A stretch of 61,750 bases of DNA from Dimargaris cristalligena. Its lineage: Eukaryota > Kickxellomycota > Dimargaritomycetes > Dimargaritales > Dimargaritaceae. This document shows, in pieces, positions 45,602 through 57,294 of this stretch. The translations under genes and the position numbers were made by a program. The stretch lies in contig JANBQC010000092.1 in assembly GCA_027576995.1 (NCBI GenBank), positions 1-61,750 of the forward strand, written 5' to 3'. The notes beneath the pieces are model-generated. The model was given only the letters and a program-made list of their open reading frames with translations. It was not told where the DNA came from and did not search any database. Each line of letters begins with the position of its first letter. Positions within the stretch are counted from its first letter, which is position 1.

Positions 45602-48600
45602 GCACTCATTTTTCCCCCTGGCTATGAGAGTCTCTTCGTCTTTCTGTAACACCATTCTATTTCCAATCGATTATTTCATCCCCGCTGGGTTACGTCCTTG
45701 CTTTCATATTCACAGTTACTTCCACACATTCTCTCTCTCCCTCGCACGCACACCCGCTCCCCTCTCTCTCTCTCTCTCTTTAACTCTCTTTAACTCTCGC
45801 TGGTTCGACTTCCGATTACATTATTTTATTGTACTTTTCACTCGAATTCTAAGGAGTTGTACCATTAGACCCAAACATGCACATAAACCCCCTTCCCATT
45901 GAACACAGTTCCTCTAAATCGGATAGTTAATGCACGATTCCCATATTAAACTACAAAAATGACAGTACTGCTCAACAAGCGAAGTGGTGTTGGAGAAAGT
46001 TTGGTATCAGGGAGGGGGGGGGTCATTACAGCAAAGGTCGTTTCATAATAAATACCGCTGTTTTCATTCTAAACGGTGTATTAGAATTGTTCAATCAGGA
46101 GTAGTAAACCCATGTTGTACATCCGCAGACTCATGAAACATTTCCATTTAGGCGGTATACTCGATTAAAGGGGGTCTTTTTGGTAATACAAACGGCAGTA
46201 GCGGTAGCAATAGCATGGGCTACGCACTTGCAGCAAGGATTTGGGCATTCGAGGAGGAGGGATACTCCAACCCCACCCCACCCCCCTCCTATTCATGATA
46301 ATCGCCCACTGGTCGCTGTGACTCTCTTTGTAATACAGCTCTATTCGCGATTGACCTATATTGGCCAACCGAAAGTCGCCAATACATAGAACAATCCGTT
46401 AGGCTAACAGTATGGTGCTTGGCAAAGGAAAATATAGAGACCACCTCATTAGGCAATGGGATGGTTGAAGAGTTGACTCGAATATAACCAACCTAATGCA
46501 CATGCTACTTAAATAAATAGGGGTATTCCAAGTATCGCTAAAGAAGAGGGATGGGAGAGAAGGAGAGAGAGAGGGGGGGCTAGTCATAATGTAACCATAT
46601 GATATTTAATTGTCCTTCTGTATGACTAGATTATCCTCCCCGACTTTCCGTAATGCTTCCGTATTATAAAGAAAGAGGTCTACGGCAACGGGAGATTCAA
46701 CCCATGAGTCAATGTCATCATTCCAATAGTCAGCCTGAGCTACCTAATGAAGGTCGAATGAAGAGCAGGGGTAGGTCGCGTAATACTAGCAATACCACGC
46801 CAACTCCCTAGTGAACCTGCTACAAGTGCGCAGTCCTATGGGCCACACCCCCTGGACGTTTATTCATATCGTACTGTTAAAAGAGCGTGACGTATGCGCG
46901 GTTTTTATTAAGGAAAAAATATAAGTGGTATGGACTTGCAGAAGCGATGTGAACGCTTTTAAACTGAAGAACAAGAGTACGCACCCGATGCTTATTTATA
47001 TGGACCGTAACAGGCATCCGGGAAAGCTAAGGAGGGTCAATAATATATTCATCGGACCTTCTGGAACAGTGTTCTAGATGACGGAATTAGTGGTATCCTC
47101 AGAGGGTGTCAATTTACCAAAGGTCCCTATGCTAGACATATGTCGCTGAAATGAATCCTCAGTCAAAGATGCTACGGCTGGGACATCAGGATTAGTGGAA
47201 TCCATGGGGCCCAAAGGAGGCTCGCTACCTTGATGCCCGGGGTCTGGCCCTGTATTGGCTGCGGATGTAACAGTACAAACTCATTTACGCTTGCACCAGC
47301 AAGCAGTACGATCACTCAGCACTGCACTGTACTGCCAGTGCGACTAGACATCGATCATGTATCCATCAAGCGTAGGAATGGGCACTGTAGATGTGGCAAA
47401 GTAACCACCACCAGTTCATTAGCCAGCCATACAAGACCAGGGTGGAATTGGGGGAAAATCGGAGTGGAGGTTGGGAAGTTCGAGCATTAGGGATATGGAC
47501 TTACTAGAACCCGAGTGTTACACAGTCACAAAGGTACGGAGTGAACGAATAAAAGGCAGAATTGCAGAGGGTATTCATTTAGTCCACTGAAGTAGGGATA
47601 TAGAGGGAGGTGTGGAGAGATATGGCAAAGTAAAGTAAACCAAATGAACATCATACTCTGGAAATACAGCTGAAATATTTCAATTGTAAATTAGTGGAAA
47701 ACGCCGGGGAAAAAAATGCCCAAGCCACCCCAGTTTTCAATTGTGAACGCGGAAGTCTGGAATGGGCTGTTTTACTTGTTTTATCTCTCTCTAACAGCCA
47801 TCGTGAAGGCTTTCTCGGATGTGGATATTCCTTTTATTAGCCCCGGTCAAACATGAAGGGGACGCTAGGCTGATTACTCTTTTTGATCTATCTTGATGAC
47901 AGAACCCTTCGGTTTCTGCCAGTCTATTTACCCTGCCACTAGGCATGGCTATACACGTTATTTGGAAAGGGAACGGGCCATTTTCCGAATAACTCCAACT
48001 GACGTCAATAACAATCACGGCTTGGTTCTCACGTAAAGGGAATAAAAATGCGAAGGCCGGGCTACCTTCCACCTTCCATTTCAAAAGGGGGAACTCTAAA
48101 GGGCATGTCCATGGAAATTGGAGGCTGTCCTGATATCCTCTCGGCACTCACACGCGACCAGGGTGCAATGCTGAATAACGAAGACTGGAAAATGTAGAAA
48201 AATATTCAAGATGTAATGATATCGTTTAATTAGCTGGTGCTCGCACTTGCCCAGCCGGCCGGTCTTCTCATTCAACTGTTTAACCGACCCGAGGAATCCA
48301 ATGTTTATGCCTTCACAATAGTCCCGATTAATCATTTAGGTTAATTATCAAATACCCATTCGTGAAGGAGTTGGTCAGAGATCAGTTCATCTTCTAGGTA
48401 AAGCCACCCTCGGAAGTGTTTGCCTAATATGTATAGATCAGACTGAGGTATTGCGGAGAGGGGAAGGTATTCATGTTTGAAAAGAAAACGTGCGACACAG
48501 TACTAGTGGGCACTTCGGCGTATCTAGGATATCATGAAGGCCGTCAACAATCAGCCCGTCAGCCTTAAGGATGCCAACGGATTTCCGGTTGGGGGTTCCG

Positions 48601-50805
48601 TGAGAATTGGTTCATGCTTGGCAGTAATGATCGTGAAGATTAGGTGAATATATATGAAATTAAAACAATATAGTTAGTTACTCTGTTATAGTATCCCTAT
48701 CTAATATTAGATCATCCTTGCTCAATTGCCCCTTTGAACGATGAAGGCTTTGCCATTGGACTCGAAAAAATGGTGAGGCCTGTAGAAAAAGGATGGCCAG
48801 TTGGTATGGGCGAATTCAACCATGATTTAATGTCTATTTTTCATTTTTAAACCATGCATTTTAGAATGGGACTGCTGTGCGCCGCACATATTAGACGTTC
48901 TTTCATTTTCAACTCAAGCCGATCGGGTGGGGGGGGTTTGGAAATAGACGTAACTGTTCTCTTTTACCCACGCTTGACGAGATTGCCAATGTCGAGGGGA
49001 TAGGCCCAACTGCCTCACACACGATTTATAATGACATGGTCAGAAGGTGGCCTGTTTGGCTACCTCGGCTACTGAATACCACCCGCCAGTTTTCAGTGAG
49101 ACTGGGCTTTGTTGTGTTGATGCCCGCCTGTGAATTGCAGTATTTAGACACGGACGGAAGTTAATCAGTCACGGTCACACGACCCCCTCATGACCCAGGC
49201 GACACAGTCACCGGAACGGTGCTTTGTAATTAAGAAATAAGTTTCACCCAAAAAACCACCATCGCGCCTATGCTGCCGGAACAATCCACTCGCCTTGCTT
49301 CTTTCGTGGACTGGACAGTCAGGTGGTACTGCTGCTTACACACCGAAAAAGTGGTCCAGTTGAGTCCCACTTGACTGGGGTAGGAGGGGGGGAAAGGCAG
49401 TGTGATGGCAAGTTATGAAAAACCAAATCACATTACCGGCGGAATATGGTGTTGGCCCGCACCCAGTTGAACAGCGGTAATCTACTTTGCTGGGCTGGTG
49501 TGTTTACCACGTAGAACTATTAATAGACATAGCCCTTACATTTCATTAAAGTTATTGGATAGTTGGACTGGGCCTCTTTTTTAAAATGGTGATGGACCAA
49601 CCGTGAGCAGACTAATTTCGTCGGGTGCATGCCGCCTTGGATGCTATCTGATTCGCTTTTTAAATTGAGTTTGCGGCGTATCGTTTTAGAAGCCTATGCT
49701 GAACCATGTTAGCAATCCCTAACGTGGTTGGAAATCATCTGACATCGCGACTGACTTCCTTACATTCCACTAAACCTACTGAAGAGTGAGCGGGAAAGTG
49801 GACACGAAGCACACTGACCAATAAAGGGCACTCGCAGTTTTCATAGTGTTCTTAAGTAGCCCAATGGGGGGATATAGACTGTATTGGATGTATCCTTTTC
49901 TTGGATAAAAATAATAAAAATTCGTAGAACCACTGTACTAAGATTGGCCTATCTTGTGGTCCATCATTCCAGACACTCGGCAAACTGAAGTAACCTATAA
50001 TATTGGCTGGTGCTCCTGGATGTGCTGATTGTGTTGAATAGCAAGAATGCTGTAATATATGGACTATCATTGATGTGTCGCAGAAACTGGCTAATGATCA
50101 TTTTGTCCAACCAGGAGGCGCGTATTTCTTCCTGTAGGCCTCGTGGCCATGAAACACCAGTGGGTTTAAAATGTGACGCCACGGCTAGGATGTCCCCTAA
50201 TTACCTAACAATGCCACTGTAGTCTTACCTTATTCTTTACTAGGGTTTAATGCCGACCGCGGTGGTAGCACATAAATAGAGAGGGTCCTCAATACTAACC
50301 ATCACCGTATAGGCTAGTTAACGCATCTATATTAGGCATTAGCTACAGTAGCTTCGCCAAAAAAATCTGTTCAATAAATAAGCCCAGGTAAGTCGCCTCT
50401 CTTACCGTGGTCCACCCAAACATCTATTCCCAAATCGGCTTCATTATGAATAAACTAGTCTATAATTGATCTAATAGGTATTCATTTTTATTCACCAAGC
50501 CAAAACAAAAACTGAACTGATTAAAATGAGCGTGGTAAAAGTGAATCGCCAAGTGTCTTCCCCATTCCAAAACAAAGGCAAATCGTCACATCCACAACAC
50601 GGGGGGCAATCCCCCAACACCACGGGATCTTTCTAAACTGAACCTAAATGAACAGCGGGAAGAGGGCGAGTGTAGGAGGTCCCCTTCACCCCACCCTTCC
50701 CCAATCAGGCCGCCGGAATTATCACCACCGTAATTCCACAGTGAGTGGGTGGGTAGGTCAGGTAATGGCCGCTAGGGATTGGAAACCCGGGCGTGTAAAA
50801 AATAA
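45602..50805. other. Gene desert before the assembly gap
   Basis: No supported gene. A (CT)n run followed by a TTTAACTCTC duplication lies in the 3' flank of the RGS gene (about 45755-45800). Two overlapping minus-strand frames at 47791-48335 are the longest, but show no domain and no splice consistency. The rest is AT-rich unique-looking sequence. Confidence 0.5.
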
Positions 50806-50815
50806 NNNNNNNNNN
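50806..50815. other. Assembly gap (10 N) next to homopolymer and triplet repeats
   Basis: Ten Ns mark a scaffold join. The right side begins with a poly-T run of about 19 (50824-50842), then a degenerate ACT/ACC triplet repeat to about 50945 and a poly-A run at about 50952-50964, which probably broke the assembly. The real gap length is unknown. The ORF spanning the Ns is not a gene. Confidence 0.95.
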
Positions 50816-53800
50816 ACCTTCCCTTTTTTTTTTTTTTTTTTTATGCAGGTTAAAAATCATCCCACCACCGCCACTATTATTACTACTACAACTACGACTA
50901 TTAACTACTACTAACGACCACTACTACGAACACCACTACTAACGCCGCGACAAAAAAAAAAAAAACTACTCAAAAAACTAATAACAAACACCAATAACTT
51001 ACAAACTAAGAAACCAAAACAGAACGGTGGAAGGCATAATGCTAAGCCTCGACTGGTTCTGACTACCCCCCCCACCTGGCTTGGTAGACAAAGACGCCTA
51101 AGGTCAGCTTAATTGATGCTAGGCATTTTTCCCGCAAATGGGGGTATGAGGGGGTTGGGGAAGATCTCCTTTTACCCGCAGTCCTCGACCACCCACCTTC
51201 ACACCCAAGTGGCAGGGTTCGACCCCATTAGGTTAAATGGCATCACACTGCCTTTTATGATCATAAAAATGAATGGGAAATACATTCACCAAACAACAGA
51301 GCTTGGCAGTTCCGTATAGCAAAAAGAAAAAGAGGATGAGTAACGGTGTGCACCAGCATTCGGCTTAAGCACCCAACCTAAACCAGGCCTACTGTCGCAG
51401 TGTGGGTGACTACCCCAATTAGTGCTTTCTAAAAAAGGTATAAGTATATTGCCGACCGTAGAGATACGGGTATGGATGAGTCAGTGTCAGTGTTGGACTG
51501 GGGAAGTCGCTAACTATGGGAGCCGTTTATAAAGGGTAGGCGCCAACGCCGAGTCACCCAGAGATACAGTCGCCGGGAAACGCTACTTCTTCCGTTTCCC
51601 AATGAGTCCTTGGCTACAGTATGTGTACTATTCCATTATTAGGAAAGGGCAAATAAATGTAGACGATAATAGGAATAAGGTGATAATTGTTTCATTAAAT
51701 AAAGTGGAGTGCGGAAAACTTGGATAATGAGAATCAGTACTTACAATTTACATTCCTTATCATCGACTATCCCGTCCCCGTTGGTCGGGTTCAGCAGCTA
51801 CCCCCCTACACTTATTTTGTTCCGTGGTAAGCGGGCTGGAGGTCGAAGAAGCGGCATTCCATTGTGCACCCCAGTCCAATTCCACTAACGTGGTTAATAT
51901 AGCTATACTAAGGTCAGAGGCGGGTGACCAAAACGTGCACCTATTGAAATACCCAGGCGTAGTGGTGGAACAACTCTCAATCGCCAGAGTCGCCCCATTT
52001 GCAGCACAATGAATTGATTGATAATGGCCGGGTTATGGTCTATCAAGATATGGGTGAAGTTCAGCTTGGTTGTATAAGGTTTTAACCGATATGTGTATGG
52101 GAAAATTGGTGGGATGTTTATTTTCAATCAGTAGTACTTTACCTGCCTTATCAAATGGATTTTTCGTTATACAGCCTTGTTGAACTACTCCCATATAGTA
52201 CTAATGACCTACTGTCAGTGTTATTCGAAAGGGATGGAAAAAGGATGCCAAAATTCGCCCCCCTGCAATGTTATCTGGTAATCCGAAAGGGGAAATATAC
52301 GATCTAGTAGGCATATTGAAAGTCGCTCACTATTAATGTCGAGTAGCCCCAGACTCTGGGCTGACCAGGCGTTAGAGATTGGGGCATTATTACGTTATCC
52401 TTCTCGAAAGTTTTTCGCCCGCCGGGGTCCTTATTCTATGCCGAATATGTCATGCTGGGTGGTGGTGGGGGGCGATTAATTTTTTCCGGCAGAAGCACAA
52501 GTTCAGAGACAAGTGATATCCGTTTTCACAACAGATGTGGTATTCCAGCCGCCCAGAAATTCCCATGATATATTGTAGGATAATAGTACATTCACCACGG
52601 CCCAACACAAGACCCGTGGTCACAAAAGTACTGGGACTGAGGTTTTCCTACCATTTCTGGGCCAGAAGGGCGCGGAGATAGCGAGCCATCCCTGATATAC
52701 TATTTTTAGTCCTTCCCCCCTCTACACAAACACATACCCACACCCACAATGCGAAGTGACTGTAGTTTCGCCAATACCCCACTGACTACGTTCTGGTACC
52801 GTCGGTCACTGTCCTTCAGTAGCCCGGTAATGTTAAGAATGAATAGGTCATGCTATTTGTACCACTCGTTTAGGATACCCTTCACACGGCCATTGTCAGC
52901 TTTATCGGGTAAGCGGCGGTATACTCAAAGTACACCAGCAAATAATACGAGGCTTTCTAGGATCCAATGACCTAATAAGTCTCCCGATCGATAGTTATCC
53001 ATCGCCTCTATAGCCAAGGCCAATTATGTCTCATGATTCCAGAATAGGGAGTACAACTAACCAACCAATGGCCCACATCGACTCATTCAATGAGCATTTC
53101 AAAGAGTAAATGAAGTGGTGGCTGTGGCTTGGCTCGGGATGAGCTCCGCACTGCTCCGGCCGATTCCCCCCTCCCGAAAAAAAAATATACGCCCTATATT
53201 CTGATAACCATCTTTATTACTCACCTTAGATGGTGTTTCAGGCACAGTAGGCTACGCATTCGGTTAGGAAAAAGAGAGGGATATAGGTACCCATTGGTAT
53301 TGGGTATAGCAAAGAAAATCAAACAATTGAGCGACAACTAGGGTGGCTTCAAGGAGCTACGCCCACCCCTTATGATACTACGATTTCCCCCCACCAACCA
53401 TTGCCTGGCACAGTAGTAATTCCTTCTTTGTCTATCGGGTAGTCTCTAGTGTGGAGTCCATCCGTTGATCCGCCAACTCCAGGCTACAACCAAGCTCGGG
53501 TGTGCCAATTGGCGTGGGGCAAATGTGGTAAGCGGAGAAGGGCGGTGAAGTCACTCCGCAAATTAAAAAATACCCTCTGTTCGAGGTGTAATGTTTGGCG
53601 AGCCAACCGCGGACGCTTTTTGAGTGCTGTTTCAATTGCGACACAGTGATCCACTTTTAATTTAATGATCTAATTTAGCCGTCTCTCACCTTCCCCACCC
53701 CATGCTAAAGTAGGATCACGGCGTTGGTACAGGGCCTCCACTTGAATGCCAAGGATTAATTTCATAAAATATAGATAACTACAAAACTTACCCCAATGCC

Positions 53801-55962
53801 CGAAAGGCCCGATTGTATAAGCTGACCAATATACTTCTTGGCGGCGCCGCGGCATTAGGGTGACGAATCCATGTGTTCGTCACGGTCTGCGTAACCAATC
53901 CACCAACAGCCACAGTCTGTTCTTGTAGTTTAGGCACCTCTCACAATTACGCTTGCCAATGGTAGGTGGCTGATTATAGGCACCTGAGGCGGTCAACTAT
54001 GCACATCACTCATGTTATCGGGGAGCAAAAGTGGTTTGGCCAACACCAGACGTCTGGGGGTATATGGAAGTCAGTAACTGGAAGTAATTGGGGAACGAGT
54101 TAGGTGATTCTCCCCAAATCGTATGAGCAAGGCTGTGGAATGTGGAGGCAAGGAGAGAGACCCACCCATTGCTATTTTTATGTATGTTGGTCGATAATTT
54201 GGGAGAGAGGGCTATAGGAGTGGACGAGGGGGGGCAGCAAGGAAAGATGCGCCTCGGCAACTATGGCTCTGGTTGGCCAGGTAATTACTGCGTCGACGTC
54301 GTGTGGCCCTGAGTGCTGGTTGGATCATCCCCGCCGAAGCCTTCCTTTCGGAGAAAGGATGGGAGGTTGAGTCATCTTTCCTTTTTCTCCCTGTCCCTTT
54401 CCCCCTTTCCTTACGGCTCATTTCCCCTTTTCCCATCTCGGCACCTCTTTTCCCAGTACACTGGCCACACTCGTGATCGATCGCATGAACCCTGGGAGGA
54501 GGCAACGTGGGGGTAAATTTGGGTGGAGAAGGGGCGAGGGGGGCAGGTTGACGAAAGAGGAATACGTCGCCTGCGGTCAGCCAAGCAGGAGGGTTGGGTG
54601 ATGGAGGATGTCACACTGTAACGTGGAATGCACGAGTGGGTCGATACTGGGCAAGCGGTCTGAATTTAGGTTTATTGCACTTTAGTTACCATTCAGGGCC
54701 GGTACGTAGGTTCCTCCGAGCAAAGTCGTGCAAGTTAGCTACAGTATGATTAATCAAGCGGCACAATATCGTATACCTCCTGCATCTACAGCCCCCCTTC
54801 CCGCTATTCCTTAACTATAGCTATGGCAAGTGATTTAATTCGCATGGTCCTGCGCCACGGTCACCTCCTGGCCTTCTCGATAAGGTATGGTCCTCCGATA
54901 AAAAATGTTGATTTACCACCTACTTAGCTGAAACATGAAAAAAACCCCCCGGTACAATAACAGTTCCATTGGCCCTCGGCCTTGCTAGGTCGCAAGGCCA
55001 GGGGCAACTCCCAGATCTGATTGACAGATACCACCTGTTGTTGGGAGTAACGAGAATTACATACCGGTATTGGCTGACAGCCTCTTCACTGTCCAGCTGC
55101 AATGCTGGGTGGAGAGCATCAATCATGAACCATTCGGTGTGTAATAGTTTAACAATGGGTCACTCGTTTAGCCCTATTATGAGCGGATAAATAGATTGCC
55201 AATCCGTCGTTCATTCAATTAATGGCTGAGCCAATGCTAGGCATCGCATTTGAATATCCCTACAGGCCGGGATAAACATGTGGCCACAGGCACCATGAAG
55301 GTGGTGGCAAGGGATTTGCTTATTCACCCCTTCATCATCGTTCACCTGGCATCGGAGGGAGTAACGTTGGGGGGTCCAATCCATTTGAAGGTATCGGTAA
55401 TAATCATAAAAAAGTGACCTTCCTTTGGACCATACACCAGAGGTCGTCTTATTCCGTCTATATAATAAGCGTATAGCGAACGTGATGCGGCGCGGAGCGA
55501 TTGGCAAATGGGAGCGGATGTGCGCCCCAAGCACCAGTGAGATGAAAGAGCGTAAGTCGACCTGGACCTACACTATACTCTAGCCCGTCGGACAATAGGG
55601 GCACCAGGCTATTCTCAAATGAGACAGGGACGGAGAGTGGCGAACGAGAGAAAGAGGGTTAGGAAAGCGAAGAAGGCGGAGAGTGAAGAAGGAGGAGCGG
55701 CCAATAAAGAAAGAATCCGCAACAATGGCTGGGTACAGTATGTAATCGACTGGTGCATAGTGGGGGCCCTCCAACCACAGTCGGAATATCCTGTTGATCA
55801 TTCTGTCAGTCCGTTTATGTTCGTACCACTTTGCATGATACCTATTCCCTCCCAGCTCCGCTTCCTTTCTCCCTCTCCCTCCCTAACTCTCCCGTGGGCC
55901 ACATTCGGGTTTTCTGGTGGGCCTTCGTAACCCTGCCTACCTCCATGTAGGCCCTGGGCCCT
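50816..55962. other. Gene desert after the assembly gap
   Basis: No supported gene. Around 54240-54620 both strands have open, low-complexity CT/GA-rich frames without domains. The rest is AT-rich with only random-looking frames up to about 100 codons. Confidence 0.5.
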
Positions 55963-55969
55963 TATAAAA
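55963..55969 (+). promoter_or_regulatory. TATA box of the second RGS gene
   Basis: TATAAAA in a GC-rich context lies 339 bp upstream of the ATG at 56308 and is followed by a pyrimidine-rich leader. It is the best-looking TATA box in the window. Confidence 0.5.
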
Positions 55970-56307
55970 GCAGCCAAGGCCGCCCCCATCGGCAATCCAT
56001 TACTGTGCCCAAATCCACTATTTTCCTTCTCTGCTTCCCATTGCGTCCTTCTGTTCCTGTACTCTCCTTGTATTTCCGTCTTGCGTGTTAGCATTACCAT
56101 TCTTTTAAAACTGACCCACTTTCACCTCCAGTTACCTCAATCTTGTCCTCGATTATTCCGAATTACCGTCTTCGCTTACTCTATTTCATTTGTTGCGACT
56201 CGCATCAGCCTCTCCCCTGCCACATCCCCTTCCCTCTCCTAATACACCCTACTCAAGTGGTTCCAGACCACGTCCCCCCACATACCCACTCATTTTTATT
56301 ATTCAAA

Positions 56308-57294
56308 ATGATGTCTCTACTCCGCAACCTTAGTGACAAGCAAAAGAAACCCTCGCGGGTATCCAGCGAGAAGGCCCTGCCCTCAGTGCCCCGTCGTATC
56401 CGCTTGGATGACATTCTGTGCGGCTGCACCACGGGTGTGGTATCCCTACCCAATTTCCGCCGCTTCCTCCACACCCGGGAACACAGTGTAGAGAATCTTA
56501 ACTTCTACGAATGGTACATTATCTACTGCACCCGGTGGTCAATTCTTGAGGCGGAGCTGCAAAACATGGCCCCTGCATTGGACTATTATCCCTCCTCTCA
56601 TCACATCCCCTACTTTTCGCTAACCGAACAGGAGATGGTTCCCTTTAACCCTCGCCCGGCTTCCGACAGTGAAAGCGAATCCTCTTCTACCAAGTCCCGC
56701 AAAAACGACTCCCACTCCTCCCTGGTCCACGATAGTTTTGACCTGGAGCGGACGCGGCCCACCAAGATTGGTATTACCGTGCAGGCACGGATTTACCTCG
56801 GTGAGCTGAGCAATAATCAGCTTTCCGTCAAACGCCCCCCCTTCCTCGTGGCTCTGGAGTCGGCTTTGACCCCGGATATCGACGAAGCCAGTGACTCGGA
56901 TATGGATAGTTTGGACGGTGCCGTCCCGACTAAAACGATGGCCCGGGACACGTCCGCGGTTAACAAGCCCAAGTCGCGCGCCACTAAATTGGCCACCAGT
57001 GTCAGTTCCGGCAAGTCCTACTCCGACACCCACTTGCCGACCGCCAAGTCCAAGACCCGCCAGCCTTTCCGACGGGAAATTGACCACTGCGTCAGCCGGT
57101 TCTTCTCCTCCTACTCGCCTGACGAGCTCAACATTCCCCAACAGATTCGCCAACAAGTGGTCCACGACGCCAAACTCACCACCCACCCCGCCGTCTTTGA
57201 GGTGGCTTTCCGGGAAATCTACAAGATGCTCGGCCGGTCGGTGCAAGACCACTTCCTCAAGTTCGCGGAACAGCAGTACTTGGGGGAGATTTAA
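56308..57294 (+). CDS. Soluble split-RGS protein, paralogue of the Rax1-like gene
   Basis: Single exon, 328 residues from the first of two adjacent ATGs (56308, 56311; AAA ATGATG). It shares the arrangement of the membrane RGS protein: PNFRRFLHTREHSVENLNFYE (about 50-70) matches the first RGS half, and LNIPQQIRQQVVHDA, then FEVAFREIYKMLGR (about 278-314) the second, with a disordered Ser/Lys-rich insert of about 205 residues between them. Unlike the 43847 gene it ends soon after the domain (FLKFAEQQYLGEI) and has no membrane helix. It is probably a cytosolic G-alpha-interacting or polarity protein, inferred only from the domain. The open frame upstream to 56143 lies in the CT-rich leader. Confidence 0.78.
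   Translation: MMSLLRNLSDKQKKPSRVSSEKALPSVPRRIRLDDILCGCTTGVVSLPNFRRFLHTREHSVENLNFYEWYIIYCTRWSILEAELQNMAPALDYYPSSHHIPYFSLTEQEMVPFNPRPASDSESESSSTKSRKNDSHSSLVHDSFDLERTRPTKIGITVQARIYLGELSNNQLSVKRPPFLVALESALTPDIDEASDSDMDSLDGAVPTKTMARDTSAVNKPKSRATKLATSVSSGKSYSDTHLPTAKSKTRQPFRREIDHCVSRFFSSYSPDELNIPQQIRQQVVHDAKLTTHPAVFEVAFREIYKMLGRSVQDHFLKFAEQQYLGEI

Noticed and set aside
47791..48335. Overlapping minus-strand frames of 118 and 79 codons
   Set aside because: They are in different frames with no convincing splice sites and no recognisable domain. They may be relics but cannot be supported.
50648..50914. 88-codon frame across the N gap
   Set aside because: It includes unknown bases and a poly-T-coded Phe run, so it is an artefact.
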